DNA from: an uncultured Pirellulaceae bacterium
Lineage (GTDB): Bacteria; Planctomycetota; Planctomycetia; Pirellulales; Pirellulaceae
DNA: 64,000 nucleotides
NCBI GenBank assembly: GCA_937928555.1
Contig: CALFWR010000035.1
Span: 1-64,000, forward strand
Direction of reading: 5' to 3'
The position numbers were made by a program, and so were the translations under genes. This document shows positions 7,340 to 16,944 of the stretch, one piece after another. The notes beneath the pieces were generated by a model. That model made no database searches, was not told where the DNA came from, and was given only the letters and a program-made list of their open reading frames with translations. The stretch's first letter is position 1. Each line of letters starts with the position of its first letter.

Positions 7340-10300
7340 ATGGCAGGCATGGGCTTTGAGATTCACTTTGATCGCCCGATGTTTCTTGCGCTGTTCCTAC
7401 TGCTGCCGGTCATCTGGCTGATCAGCTTCAAAAGCTTGGCGGGGCTAGGTCCGTTTCGGCGTTGGATTGCGATCCTGCTGCGTTCCACTGTGTTCAGCCT
7501 GCTGGTGTTGGCACTCTCACAAATGCAGTGGCAGCAAAAGACCGATCGGCTGACGGTTCTTTATCTGTTGGACCAGAGCGAAAGCATCTCCAAGGAGAAG
7601 CGGCAGTTGATGCTGGAGTATGCCGCCCGCGAAGTCCGTGAGCATCGACGCAACGAAGCCAACGACATGGCTGGCGTGATTATCTTTGGCCGCAGTGCGA
7701 AAATCGAATCAGCGCCCTTTGATGGCGATCTGCCTACCGCGGGTTTCATCGAATCGTCTTTCGACCTAGACGTGTCAGGGACTTCGATTGAAAGCGCTTT
7801 GAAACTTGCATCGGCCACCTTCCCCGAAGCCACCGCGCGCCGTGTGGTGATCATCACCGACGGCAACGAGAACGTGGGTGACGCGTTGGCGATCGCTCAA
7901 GCGATGGCCGATGACGGGATCGGGATCGATGTGCTGCCCATCGAAAAGATCGGTGGGGCGGATGTCGAAGTCGAAAAGATCGTGATGCCTTCGGAGCTTC
8001 GCAAGGGGCAGGAGTTCGAAGCCCGAATCGTCGTCAACAACGTGGCGTCCGGCGGCGAAGAAGCCAGCCCGGTCAAAGGCAAACTGGTCCTGACGCCGAC
8101 TTCGAACAATTCCAACTTGCCGACGCTCGAAAAGGACGTCTCGCTCAAGCCTGGCAAGAACATTATCGGTTTCCAACACAAAATCGAACAAGCCGACGTT
8201 TTCACTTTCGAAGCCACCTTTGTTCCTGAAGAGGGCGAACCGGATCTGATCGCGCAGAACAATTCGGCGACTGCGTTCTCGCATGTGCGAGGCAAGGGCC
8301 GCGTTTTGCTGGTTGAGGATGGCTACAACGAGGGCGAGTTTCAGAGCCTGATCCAGACGTTGCAGACCAACGCCATCGAAGTCGATGTGATTTCGACGCG
8401 GAATCTGTTTTCGACCGCAGCGGAGCTTCTGCAATACGATTCGATCATTTTGGCGAACGTCCCCAAGGCTTCTGGCACCGAAGATCCCGACCCCGACCAG
8501 CCTGCTTCGGTTCAGGCGTTTTCCACTGCCCAGATTCAGATGCTGGTCGACAACTGCGAGCAGTTCGGTTGTGGGCTGTTGATGATCGGCGGCGATCGGG
8601 CGCTTGGTGCCGGCGGTTGGTCCAATTCCCTGCTGGAAAAAGCGATGCCAGTGGACTTTCAAATCAAAAACGACAAAGTCTCGGCGGTGGGCGCATTGGC
8701 GATGATGATGCATGGCTGCGAGATGGCCAATGCGAATCATTGGCAGGTCATGATCGGCAAGGAAGCCCTCAAAGTGCTCGGCCCGATGGACTACTGCGGT
8801 GTGATTGACTGGAGCGACTTTGGCGGCAAACCCCGGTGGATGTGGGATTTCGATGGCGACAAGGACGGCGTTGACCGTGTCTTTGGGAATCGCAGAAAGA
8901 TGCAGGGGATGATGTCGCGGATGAACACCGGCGACATGCCGGACTTCAACGCGCCCATGCGGCTGATGCTCAACTCGCTGCGCAAGGTCAACGCGTCGAT
9001 GAAGCACGTGATCATTATCAGCGATGGCGATCCGACCCCGCCAACGGCAAGGCTTCTACAGGGATTCAAAGATCAGAGGATCAAAATCTCTACCTGTGCC
9101 GTGGGAACACACGGCGTGGCCGGCAGCACGCCGCTAAAGAATATCGCCAACCAGACCGGTGGCAGCTACTACGTGATCAAGGACCCCCGGGCGCTGCCGC
9201 AGATTTATCAACGCGAAGCCCGCCGCGTGTCCAAACCGGTGATTCGGGAAAGCCGTGATGGGATGGCGGCGATCACGACGTCCCAGGGCAGGGGGCACGA
9301 AATTCTCTCCGGCGTCGATCTCGATTCGGCACCGCCGTTCATGGGTTACGTCATGACGACGATCAAAAAGAACAGCTTGGTCGAACAGTTGGCCGTTGCC
9401 AGCGATCCCGACGACGGTGGAGAAAATTCGACTTTGTTGGCGTCGTGGCGATACGGTAACGGACGCACGACGGTGTTTACTTCTGATGGGGGTCATCGGT
9501 GGACCAGCGGTTGGCTCGAAGGTGGTCCCTACGACAAGCTGTTCGTGCAGGCTGTCCGCCATTCGATGCGTCCGATTACCCAGCAGGCGAATTTCTCTGT
9601 CGCGACCGAACATCGCGACGGCGTGGCACGGGTTGTGGTCACGGCTCTGGATGAAAAAGACGAATTTCTGAATTTCCTGGACATCGGCGGCACTGCGATC
9701 GGGCCGGACGGGACGAACCTGCCGCTGCAATTCGAGCCTCTGGGGCCGGGTCGCTATGTTGCCGAAACGCGGGTCCGTGGATCGGGGAACTTTTTGGCAT
9801 CGATCTTTCCCGGTGAAGGCTACGAGCGTCTGACCACCGGTGTCAACATTTCGACATCGGCCGAGTACTCCGATCGCGAAACGAACCTTGCATTGATCCA
9901 GTCGTTGGCTCAGTTCAAACCACGCGGTGGCGAAGAAGGTACTGTGATTCCGGGCGAGGTCTCCAAGTCCGGATTTGAAGACTTGCTCAAGCACAACAAT
10001 TTTCGACCGACGCTGACGGCGGCTTCTGGCATCGAGGATATCTGGCCGCTGCTGGTGCTGCTGACGGGTTTGACTTTTGTGGCGGACGTTTTTGTCCGCC
10101 GCGTGGCGGTTACCTTTGAGTGGTTGGGGCCGGTGTTTGAGCGAGTTCGAAACGCGGTCGGGATTGGCAAGGGCGAACAAAAAGAGGCTCCCGCGATTTC
10201 GAGGCTGAAAAGTCGCAAAGCCGAAATCGAAAAAGAGATTGAAAGCAAACGGGCGTCGACGCGATTCGAACCCGACCCTGAAATGCAGATTAGCGGCAAA

Positions 10301-10468
10301 GAGAAACTCGACGAAGTCCTTGCCAGTGAGATTGCGAAAACGCCAGCGGCCCCGCCAAAACTTGAACGCAAGGAACAGGACAACCCGCAGGAAAAATACA
10401 CTTCGCGGTTGCTCGCTGCGAAAAAGAGGGCGCAGGAGAAACAGAACCGCGGCAAGAGCGACCAATAG
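7340..10468 (+). CDS. large von Willebrand factor A membrane protein (BatA-like)
   Basis: A 1,042-aa protein. Two transmembrane segments (MFLALFLLLPVIWLISF and the ILLRSTVFSLLVLAL region) precede a vWA domain with the metal-site motif DQSESIS near residue 80 and IITDGNENVGDA. The middle resembles a class-I glutamine-amidotransferase-like domain (GRVLLVEDGYNEGEF, GCGLLMIGGDRALGAGGW). A second vWA-type segment follows near residue 555 (HVIIISDGDPTPP). A third membrane segment (WPLLVLLTGLTFVADVF) lies near 900 and a charged coiled-coil tail follows. It is first in a run with MoxR, DUF58 and a second vWA protein. Such systems are thought to act as chaperone-like envelope modules; the substrate is unknown. 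Confidence 0.85.
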   Translation: MAGMGFEIHFDRPMFLALFLLLPVIWLISFKSLAGLGPFRRWIAILLRSTVFSLLVLALSQMQWQQKTDRLTVLYLLDQSESISKEKRQLMLEYAAREVREHRRNEANDMAGVIIFGRSAKIESAPFDGDLPTAGFIESSFDLDVSGTSIESALKLASATFPEATARRVVIITDGNENVGDALAIAQAMADDGIGIDVLPIEKIGGADVEVEKIVMPSELRKGQEFEARIVVNNVASGGEEASPVKGKLVLTPTSNNSNLPTLEKDVSLKPGKNIIGFQHKIEQADVFTFEATFVPEEGEPDLIAQNNSATAFSHVRGKGRVLLVEDGYNEGEFQSLIQTLQTNAIEVDVISTRNLFSTAAELLQYDSIILANVPKASGTEDPDPDQPASVQAFSTAQIQMLVDNCEQFGCGLLMIGGDRALGAGGWSNSLLEKAMPVDFQIKNDKVSAVGALAMMMHGCEMANANHWQVMIGKEALKVLGPMDYCGVIDWSDFGGKPRWMWDFDGDKDGVDRVFGNRRKMQGMMSRMNTGDMPDFNAPMRLMLNSLRKVNASMKHVIIISDGDPTPPTARLLQGFKDQRIKISTCAVGTHGVAGSTPLKNIANQTGGSYYVIKDPRALPQIYQREARRVSKPVIRESRDGMAAITTSQGRGHEILSGVDLDSAPPFMGYVMTTIKKNSLVEQLAVASDPDDGGENSTLLASWRYGNGRTTVFTSDGGHRWTSGWLEGGPYDKLFVQAVRHSMRPITQQANFSVATEHRDGVARVVVTALDEKDEFLNFLDIGGTAIGPDGTNLPLQFEPLGPGRYVAETRVRGSGNFLASIFPGEGYERLTTGVNISTSAEYSDRETNLALIQSLAQFKPRGGEEGTVIPGEVSKSGFEDLLKHNNFRPTLTAASGIEDIWPLLVLLTGLTFVADVFVRRVAVTFEWLGPVFERVRNAVGIGKGEQKEAPAISRLKSRKAEIEKEIESKRASTRFEPDPEMQISGKEKLDEVLASEIAKTPAAPPKLERKEQDNPQEKYTSRLLAAKKRAQEKQNRGKSDQ

Positions 10469-10569
10469 CGGCGTCCACCGCGACGCTTCACAGCGATGGT
10501 GCATGCTTCACAGCAAGCCAGTTGTTACCAACACAAACCGGAATAACTTTAACGATCCGAAACACAACT

Positions 10570-11568
10570 ATGAACGACGAACTTCACTTTGAACAGCAAG
10601 CCAACAAGTTCCGCGATCGCTACATGGCGGTTAAGGACGAAGTCGGCAAAGTCATCGTTGGCCACGACGAGATCGTGCACGGCGTTTTGACTTGCATGAT
10701 GATTGGCGGCCATTGCCTGCTCGAAGGGGCTCCCGGTTTGGGAAAAACTTTGCTGGTATCGACGCTCTCCAAAGTCCTCGATTTGGACTTCAACCGAATC
10801 CAGTTCACGCCCGACCTGATGCCGGCGGATATTCTCGGCACCAACATGGTGGTGGAAAACCCTGACGGCGGTCGCGAGTTCCAGTTTCAAAAAGGGCCGA
10901 TCTTCACGCAAATTTGCCTTGCTGACGAAATCAACCGGGCGACGCCAAAGACCCAGTCGGCGATGCTCGAAACCATGCAGGAAGGCACCGTGACGGCATC
11001 GGGAACCCGCTACACGTTGAAGAAGCCGTTCTTTGTGTTGGCCACGCAAAACCCGATCGAGCAGGAAGGAACCTATCCGCTGCCCGAAGCCCAGCTTGAC
11101 CGTTTTCTGTTCAAGCTCAATGTGGGGTATTCGAATCGCGAAGAACTTTCCACGATTATTGAACGCACAACGAAAGGCGAATTCCACGACCCTGACAAAA
11201 TTATGGGCGGTGAAGAAATTCTGGAACTGCAACAGTTGATCCGCAAAGTCATCCTTGCCGACCACATCCGGGACTATATCGTTCGCGTTGTTCTTGCAAC
11301 TCACGCAGAAGGCCCGCATGCGGTCGATGTCACCAATCAGTACATCCGCTGGGGCTCAAGTCCACGGGGTGCCCAGACGATTGTGCTCGCGGCGAAAGTG
11401 CGGGCGTTGCTCGAAGGACGATTCAATGTGAGTTTCGAAGACGTCCGCCGGGTTTATCTTCCAGCGCTGCGGCATCGTGTGCTTCCGAACTTTGAGGCCC
11501 AGGCCGAAGGGGTAACCTCGGACCAGGTGTTGCTTGAGATTTTGGACGCTGTTCCGGAAAAGGATTAG
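10570..11568 (+). CDS. MoxR-family AAA+ ATPase
   Basis: A 332-aa AAA+ ATPase with Walker A GAPGLGKT, Walker B LADEINRATPKTQSAMLE and the family block FVLATQNPIEQEGTYPLPEAQLDRF. The C-terminal helical lid ends TSDQVLLEILDAVP. I take the ATG at 10570 rather than the TTG at 10522, because homologues start just before the amphipathic helix. MoxR ATPases work with DUF58 and vWA partners, which are encoded directly downstream, and are thought to help assemble or activate other proteins. It is cytoplasmic, contacting its membrane partners. Confidence 0.93.
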   Translation: MNDELHFEQQANKFRDRYMAVKDEVGKVIVGHDEIVHGVLTCMMIGGHCLLEGAPGLGKTLLVSTLSKVLDLDFNRIQFTPDLMPADILGTNMVVENPDGGREFQFQKGPIFTQICLADEINRATPKTQSAMLETMQEGTVTASGTRYTLKKPFFVLATQNPIEQEGTYPLPEAQLDRFLFKLNVGYSNREELSTIIERTTKGEFHDPDKIMGGEEILELQQLIRKVILADHIRDYIVRVVLATHAEGPHAVDVTNQYIRWGSSPRGAQTIVLAAKVRALLEGRFNVSFEDVRRVYLPALRHRVLPNFEAQAEGVTSDQVLLEILDAVPEKD

Positions 11569-11589
11569 GGGACCGTCCGGCTAAATCCG

Positions 11590-11639
11590 GCACTCCAAAC
11601 TTCGAATTTCGCACTCCGCATCCCGCACTCGAAACTTCC
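11590..11639 (+). repeat. degenerate heptamer spacer before the DUF58 start
   Basis: The spacer reads as seven consecutive 7-bp words ending one base before the ATG: GCACTCC, AAACTTC, GAATTTC, GCACTCC, GCATCCC, GCACTCG, AAACTTC. The identity is loose but the period is regular. The position, abutting the start codon, matches the AATTCCC array before dnaE2. Confidence 0.5.
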
Positions 11640-12542
11640 ATGATTGAAACTGCAACTCTCGCTGACGAACCATTGCTTTCTCCTGCATTACTTGCGCAGT
11701 TGGAACGCATGGAACTGGTCAGTCGCAAGATCTTTCGCGGTCGGATGAAGGGCGAGCGACGAAGCAAACGCAAAGGCCAATCGGTCGAGTTCGCGGACTT
11801 TCGCAATTACGTACCCGGCGATGATTTGCGTTTCATCGATTGGAATCTTTATGCTCGCCTGGACAAACTGCTACTGAAGCTTTTCCTCGAAGAAGAGGAC
11901 CTGCACTTTTATTCCCTGATCGACGTCAGCGAATCGATGCGGTTTGGAACGCCGACCAAACTTCACTACGCGAAACAACTGGCGGCTTCGCTGGGCTACA
12001 TCGGGCTTTGCCGAAGCGACCGAGTGAAAATCGAGGCGCTTGACGGTGCCGCGGCCAGCGGGGCGCCGGTGTTTCGGGGAAAGCGTTCTCTGGGGCGAAT
12101 GGTGGACTACGTGCAATCGATTGACACGTCGGCGAATGTTCCATTGGCCGACGCAGTGAAGGCCTTTTGTTTGCGAAATCGCGGCAAAGGCATTCTGGTT
12201 CTCATTAGCGACCTGATGGACAAAACCGGATACGACGCGGCACTGAAATTCCTCGTTGCACAGAACATGGACGTGTATGTGATCCATGTGCTTTCTCAGG
12301 AAGAGATCGACCCCGAGATCCTTGGCGACCTCAAGCTGGTTGACTGCGAAGATCATGACACGGCTGAAATTTCCGTTAGCCAAAGACTGATCGATCGCTA
12401 CCGGGCGACCCTAGCGGCATACATTGAACAAACACGCGACTTTTGCCAGCGACGCGGGATCGTGTACACCATGACCAGCACCGAACGAAGCGTCGATCGG
12501 CTGGTCTCGAGATACCTTCGACACCAGGGACTTGTGCGATGA
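11640..12542 (+). CDS. DUF58 domain protein
   Basis: A 300-aa protein with the DUF58 hallmark FADFRNYVPGDDLRFIDWNLYARLDKL, followed by a vWA-like region with SLIDVSESM and VLISDLMD. DUF58 proteins accompany MoxR ATPases and vWA proteins. The upstream moxR stop is 71 bp away, and the next gene overlaps by ATGA, so the three are probably cotranscribed. No membrane segment is seen. The exact role is unknown. Confidence 0.92.
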   Translation: MIETATLADEPLLSPALLAQLERMELVSRKIFRGRMKGERRSKRKGQSVEFADFRNYVPGDDLRFIDWNLYARLDKLLLKLFLEEEDLHFYSLIDVSESMRFGTPTKLHYAKQLAASLGYIGLCRSDRVKIEALDGAAASGAPVFRGKRSLGRMVDYVQSIDTSANVPLADAVKAFCLRNRGKGILVLISDLMDKTGYDAALKFLVAQNMDVYVIHVLSQEEIDPEILGDLKLVDCEDHDTAEISVSQRLIDRYRATLAAYIEQTRDFCQRRGIVYTMTSTERSVDRLVSRYLRHQGLVR

Positions 12543-14542
12543 ACTGGTTTGACAGTGCACTTGCCGGACCACAGTGGTTGCTGCTGGGGTTGGTTCCAGT
12601 TGCGATTTTTCTGTTGTACTTTCTCAAATTGCGGCGGACACCGGTCGAAGTCCCCAGCACTTTTTTGTGGACCAAGGCCCTGGAAGACCTGCACGTCAAC
12701 AGCCTGTGGCAACGACTGCGGAGAAACCTGTTGATGTTCCTGCAGCTTTTACTGGCTTTGCTGCTGCTGATCAGTTGCCTGCGACCAGGGTGCCAGGGAA
12801 CGCAATTGCAGGGAACCCGATTCGTATTTCTGGTGGACCAGTCGGCCAGCATGTCGGCAACCGATACGACCAGCGGACAATCCCGCCTAGATTTTGCAAA
12901 AGACGAAGCCATCAAAACGATCGACCGGATGAAAAAAGGCGATTCAGCGATGGTGATTGCGTTTTCGGATGTGTCGCGAACTATTCAGTCGTACACCACC
13001 AACGGTTCGTTACTGAAAAATAAAATTCGCTCGATCCGCCAGACGCAGCGCAGCAGCGATATCATCGAGGCCCTCAATGCGGCATCCGGGTTGGCCAATC
13101 CGGGACGAACCAGCGATCGGGCCTCAGGGCGTGATGTTCAGGTGGCCGAAAGCAAACCCGCGACGATGTTCATTTTCAGCGACGGTGCGGTCAAGGAAGT
13201 CCCAGAATTCTTTTTGGGAAACCTGACGCCGGAGTATCGTCCAATTGGTTCCTTCGAACCGCCCAACAACGTCGGCATCATTGCTCTTTCGGTAAGCGAT
13301 CCGATTGAAAATGACAGCCAACTGCAGTGCTATGCGAGGTTGTTCAATTCCGACGACCAAGACCACTCTGTGAAAGTAACACTGAACGTCGAAGGTGACA
13401 TCTTTGATGCTCAATCTGTTGACGTTCCCCGCAATGGTGCCGTTGGGCTGGTGTTTGATTTGAATTCGCTGCTTTCGGGCCTGGATCAACCCCGGCGAAT
13501 CCACCTGGTGATTGAAGATGACGACGTTTACATGCAGGACAACGAAGCCTGGTCAGTCATCAACCCGCCGCGCGAATCCAACGTGTTGATCATCTCTGCG
13601 GGCAACGAGTATTTGGACCTTGTTACCGAAACGTCGCGAATCACCGAAGTCGCCAACGTATTTCGCGAAGACGTGGGATTCGTGGGCTCCGAAAAGTACG
13701 AAGAACAAACGACGCTTGGGTTCTACGACCTGGTGATATTTGACGGATGTGCTCCGGACAAGATGCCGCTGTGCAACACAGTGTTTTGGGGAAGCGCGCC
13801 GCCGGGCGAAGACTGGAAAGTCGCCAAGGTGACCGAACCGACATCGATCATCGATACCAACGCGTCACATCCGTTAATGCTGGCAAGCCAGATGACGAAC
13901 GTCAACGTTCTCAAAAGCAGTGTTATCGAAGGCCCCAAAGGCAGCGTTTCGCTTGTGGATGCCTCAGACGGTTCGATCATGCGATTGGGCACCCGCGGCG
14001 GGTTTCAGGATCTGGTAATTGGCTTTGCGATGCAGACGATCACGGAAGACGACGAAGTTGCGATCAACACGGACTGGATGACCAAACTCAGCTTTCCGAT
14101 TTTCATCCAGAACACCATGATGATCCTGGGCAACGGGAAAAATTATCAGGCCTCCGTTGGCGGCCAGCCCGGAGAGTTGCTGAAATTTCGAACGTCGTTG
14201 CCTTTTGACACGGTCAACGTCATCGGACCCGAAGGACGCAAAACAAAATTGCTTCCGCGGCCAGACAAAACGTTTGTGCTCAATGATACATCCCGAAGTG
14301 GGCTGTACGCGATACAGGCTCCGGTTCAGGATTCTGTTGACATCGTTCTGCCAGTGAACCTGTTTGACCGCAACGAAAGCAACGTCGTTGTGCGGGACAA
14401 GATGACGCTGGGCTACAAAGAACTTGCCGGCGAAATCGCGAGCGAGCCAACGCGGCAGCAATACTGGATGTGGTTTCTACTGCTGGCCCTGGTGATCTTG
14501 GTCCTTGAGTGGTACATCTTCAACAAGCGGATTTTGCTGTAG
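12539..14542 (+). CDS. BatA-like membrane protein with vWA domain
   Basis: A 667-aa protein starting at the ATG that overlaps the DUF58 stop (ATGA at 12539-12542), which is a better start than the track's 12443. The N-terminus is BatA-like: WLLLGLVPVAIFLLYFLKLRRTPVEVPSTFLW, a second membrane segment LLMFLQLLLALLLLISCL, then a vWA domain with VDQSASMS. A long beta-rich extracytoplasmic part follows. One C-terminal membrane segment (WFLLLALVILVLEWYIF) ends the protein. With the 1,042-aa protein and DUF58 it supplies several vWA modules to one MoxR system. Confidence 0.9.
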   Translation: MNWFDSALAGPQWLLLGLVPVAIFLLYFLKLRRTPVEVPSTFLWTKALEDLHVNSLWQRLRRNLLMFLQLLLALLLLISCLRPGCQGTQLQGTRFVFLVDQSASMSATDTTSGQSRLDFAKDEAIKTIDRMKKGDSAMVIAFSDVSRTIQSYTTNGSLLKNKIRSIRQTQRSSDIIEALNAASGLANPGRTSDRASGRDVQVAESKPATMFIFSDGAVKEVPEFFLGNLTPEYRPIGSFEPPNNVGIIALSVSDPIENDSQLQCYARLFNSDDQDHSVKVTLNVEGDIFDAQSVDVPRNGAVGLVFDLNSLLSGLDQPRRIHLVIEDDDVYMQDNEAWSVINPPRESNVLIISAGNEYLDLVTETSRITEVANVFREDVGFVGSEKYEEQTTLGFYDLVIFDGCAPDKMPLCNTVFWGSAPPGEDWKVAKVTEPTSIIDTNASHPLMLASQMTNVNVLKSSVIEGPKGSVSLVDASDGSIMRLGTRGGFQDLVIGFAMQTITEDDEVAINTDWMTKLSFPIFIQNTMMILGNGKNYQASVGGQPGELLKFRTSLPFDTVNVIGPEGRKTKLLPRPDKTFVLNDTSRSGLYAIQAPVQDSVDIVLPVNLFDRNESNVVVRDKMTLGYKELAGEIASEPTRQQYWMWFLLLALVILVLEWYIFNKRILL

Positions 14543-14620
14543 TTGCGTCGTTGCCAGAGTCGTTTCTCGTACTTGCCAGAGTCGTTTTTGAAACGCGGCG
14601 ATGCCAAACCGGGTGTTGCG

Positions 14621-15172
14621 CTACCGAACGAAAGTCGTGCGGTCTGAACTGACGCTTGGCCCCTGGGTCGTTCTTGAGCCACCACGAATAAAGGGGCGGG
14701 TGCCGTTGTCGAACTGGCGATAGATCCCGAAATCGAAAGCAGGTACGATAGCGCCAATGTCGGCGAAGTCAGCCTGGATACGAAGGACGCGTTCGAAATA
14801 GATGAATGGAAATTTAGTTCCTGGTCGTTTCTTGTAAACCCACTGAAAACTGGTTTGCACCATGCTCGACGGCAATTTGCCGGCACGAACCAATGCCACG
14901 ATTTGCGACAGGTATTCTCTTTCTTCGTCACGGCGTGTTTTCAGAATCGCGTTTAGTTGTTGTTCGTACTGATCGAATCTGGCCTGGGTGAATCTTTCAG
15001 GTGAGAACGATTCGAAGGCTTGAGGAGTGGTCCGGTTAAGGCCGGTAGATTCCCGGGACAGGTTTTGGGATTGAAATTCCTGCCCATCACAAAGCTGGCA
15101 GAACGTCAGTGCGCCACAAAGCACCAGAAAAGCGGTCCATTGCGGGCGAAATACGATTGTTTGGTTTAGCAT
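14621..15172 (-). CDS. hypothetical secreted protein
   Basis: A 183-aa protein. A hydrophobic N-terminal stretch (WTAFLVLCGALTFCQLCDGQ) looks like a signal peptide with a possible cleavage after Gly-Gln. The mature part has a helical, charged middle (RFDQYEQQLNAILKTRRDEEREYLSQIVALVRAG) and a basic, polar C-terminus. I do not recognise a family. It is transcribed away from the neighbouring oxidoreductase, and its 3' end faces the BatA-like gene. Confidence 0.6.
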   Translation of the reverse strand: MLNQTIVFRPQWTAFLVLCGALTFCQLCDGQEFQSQNLSRESTGLNRTTPQAFESFSPERFTQARFDQYEQQLNAILKTRRDEEREYLSQIVALVRAGKLPSSMVQTSFQWVYKKRPGTKFPFIYFERVLRIQADFADIGAIVPAFDFGIYRQFDNGTRPFIRGGSRTTQGPSVSSDRTTFVR

Positions 15173-15398
15173 GGCTGTGTTCTGTACCAGTTGAATACGG
15201 AGACGAAACTGTGTTAACAGGACCTGCCTATGCGAAAAAGTGAAATATTTACAAAACTTTAGGCTTCCTGGTCGGCGTGAAATTCAAGGTTGTGGAATAT
15301 ACTTTTGGGACTGACCATTCATTCAATCAATCAATCAATCACCCAGCGGAGAATTGACCGTGGCAACGGAAAACAGTAAACCCAGTGAAGAACAGAAT

Positions 15399-16730
15399 AT
15401 GAACTCAAATCGTCGATCCTTTCTCAAGCAGGGTGCTGCCGCGACGGCAGCGGCATCGGTCGTGGCCGGTGCTCCTTCACTTTCGTTGGCTCGCAGTGCC
15501 AACGTGCGCGGTAGCAACACCGTCAAAGTTGGTTTGATCGGTTGCGGTGGTCGCGGAACCGGTGCGTCGGATCAGGCGATGAACAACGCCAGCGGAGTCA
15601 ACGTTGAGCTTCACAGTGTTGCCGACGTTTTCGAGAGTCGTGCCACACAAGCGATTGAACAGTGCACCGAAGAGCACGGCGAAAAAGTTAAAGTCAATGG
15701 TGACTCGATGCACATCGGGCTCGACGGCTGGAAGAAAGTTCTCGACTCCGATGTCGAACTGGTCATCCTCGCGACGCCCCCGGGCTTCCGCCCACTGCAC
15801 TTCGAAAAAGCCATCGATGCGGGCAAGCACGTTTTCATGGAAAAGCCTGTCGGGGTGGATGCTCCGGGCATTCGTCGTGTTCTGGCCGCCGGGGAAAAAG
15901 CGAAAGAGAAAAAGCTTTGGGTTCAGGTCGGGCTTCAGCGACGCCACGAGCCTGTCTACCAGCAGGTGATCGATCAGCTTCAGGCCGGAATCATTGGCGA
16001 CCTGATCTGTAGCCGCGTTTACTGGAACAACAATGGCGTCTGGAACCGTCCACGTGACGCCAATGACACTGAATTGATGTATCAGTTGAGAAACTGGTAC
16101 TACTTTAACTGGATCTGTGGCGACCACATTGTGGAACAGCACATTCACAACCTGGACGTGATCAACTGGCTGATGGGTGACTTCCCCGAGAAAGCTCAGG
16201 GCATGGGCGGACGGCTTGTTCGCACCGGCAAAAAGAATGGCGAGATTTTTGATCACCACGCTGTCGAGTACACCTACCCCAATGGCCACAAGATGTTCAG
16301 CTTCTGTCGCCACATGCCCAAGTGCTGGAGTGCGGTCACCGAGTTCGTTCACGGAGCCAACGGTTGGGCTCACCTTTCTGAAGGAAAGATCTACAACGGC
16401 GACAACGAAGTGATCTTCCAGACCGAAGAGAAAGGCCACAAAGGCCACCAGTGGGAGCACGACGATCTGTTCCGTGACATCGCGGCTGGAAACTATGTCA
16501 ACGAAGCCGAGTACGGTGCCAAAAGTACTTTCACCGCGATTCTTGGTCGCCTTGCGACTTACAGCGGCAAAGAGTTGAACTGGGACACTGTTCTGGCGGA
16601 AGCACCATCGCTTGCCAACGTCGACGAGATCACAAAGTTCGATGATCCGGCACCTGTTCAGCCTCTGGACGATGGCAGCTACGCGATTCCTGTTCCCGGC
16701 AAACAGGCGAAAAAGTACCTCAAGAGCTAA
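15399..16730 (+). CDS. Tat-exported Gfo/Idh/MocA-family oxidoreductase
   Basis: A 443-aa protein starting at the ATG that puts the twin-arginine signal first (MNSNRRSFLKQGAAATAAAS). The track's TTG at 15354 adds a non-signal extension. The Rossmann motif is VGLIGCGGRGTG and the family motif is VFMEKPVGVD, followed by the substrate domain (WICGDHIVEQHIHNLDVINW). These enzymes oxidise or reduce sugars and inositols using NAD(P), and planctomycetes encode many exported members. The specific substrate cannot be read from sequence. The stop TAA abuts a small degenerate MITE, and a strong terminator lies 90 bp downstream. Confidence 0.9.
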   Translation: MNSNRRSFLKQGAAATAAASVVAGAPSLSLARSANVRGSNTVKVGLIGCGGRGTGASDQAMNNASGVNVELHSVADVFESRATQAIEQCTEEHGEKVKVNGDSMHIGLDGWKKVLDSDVELVILATPPGFRPLHFEKAIDAGKHVFMEKPVGVDAPGIRRVLAAGEKAKEKKLWVQVGLQRRHEPVYQQVIDQLQAGIIGDLICSRVYWNNNGVWNRPRDANDTELMYQLRNWYYFNWICGDHIVEQHIHNLDVINWLMGDFPEKAQGMGGRLVRTGKKNGEIFDHHAVEYTYPNGHKMFSFCRHMPKCWSAVTEFVHGANGWAHLSEGKIYNGDNEVIFQTEEKGHKGHQWEHDDLFRDIAAGNYVNEAEYGAKSTFTAILGRLATYSGKELNWDTVLAEAPSLANVDEITKFDDPAPVQPLDDGSYAIPVPGKQAKKYLKS

Positions 16731-16731
16731 A

Positions 16732-16784
16732 CCGGAATGATTCGCGACGACGGGCGTTCCTCAAAAGCAGGATCGTGAATAATC
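16732..16784 (-). mobile_element. MITE remnant, short copy
   Basis: About 53 bp: CCGGAATGATTCGCGACGACGGGCGTT at one end and GGATCGTGAATAATC at the other. Both ends match the 187-bp family and the interior is deleted. The flanks AGCTA (16726-16730 region and 16785-16789) look like a retained target duplication. Confidence 0.55.
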
Positions 16785-16817
16785 AGCTAGAGTCGGAGTG
16801 AAAAATTTGACACCCCT

Positions 16818-16878
16818 GGAAGGGCGAAGTTTCTGTTGAACCGTGGTGGTTCGACGGGAGCTTCGCCCTTCCTTTTTT
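16818..16878 (+). terminator. rho-independent terminator of the oxidoreductase gene
   Basis: A perfect 12-bp stem, GGAAGGGCGAAG with CTTCGCCCTTCC, is followed by six T. The loop is about 31 nt. It lies downstream of the oxidoreductase stop and before the convergent kinase gene. Confidence 0.8.
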
Positions 16879-16944
16879 CATCGGTTTGCATCGAATCACT
16901 CCGCCCCATCGGTACACCCTTGGGATGCCCGGATCTGACGTTCA

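Noticed and set aside
7775-9007. 410-aa minus ORF inside the vWA gene
   Set aside because: Shadow of the clear vWA coding frame; the His/Arg-rich composition is typical of antisense frames here.
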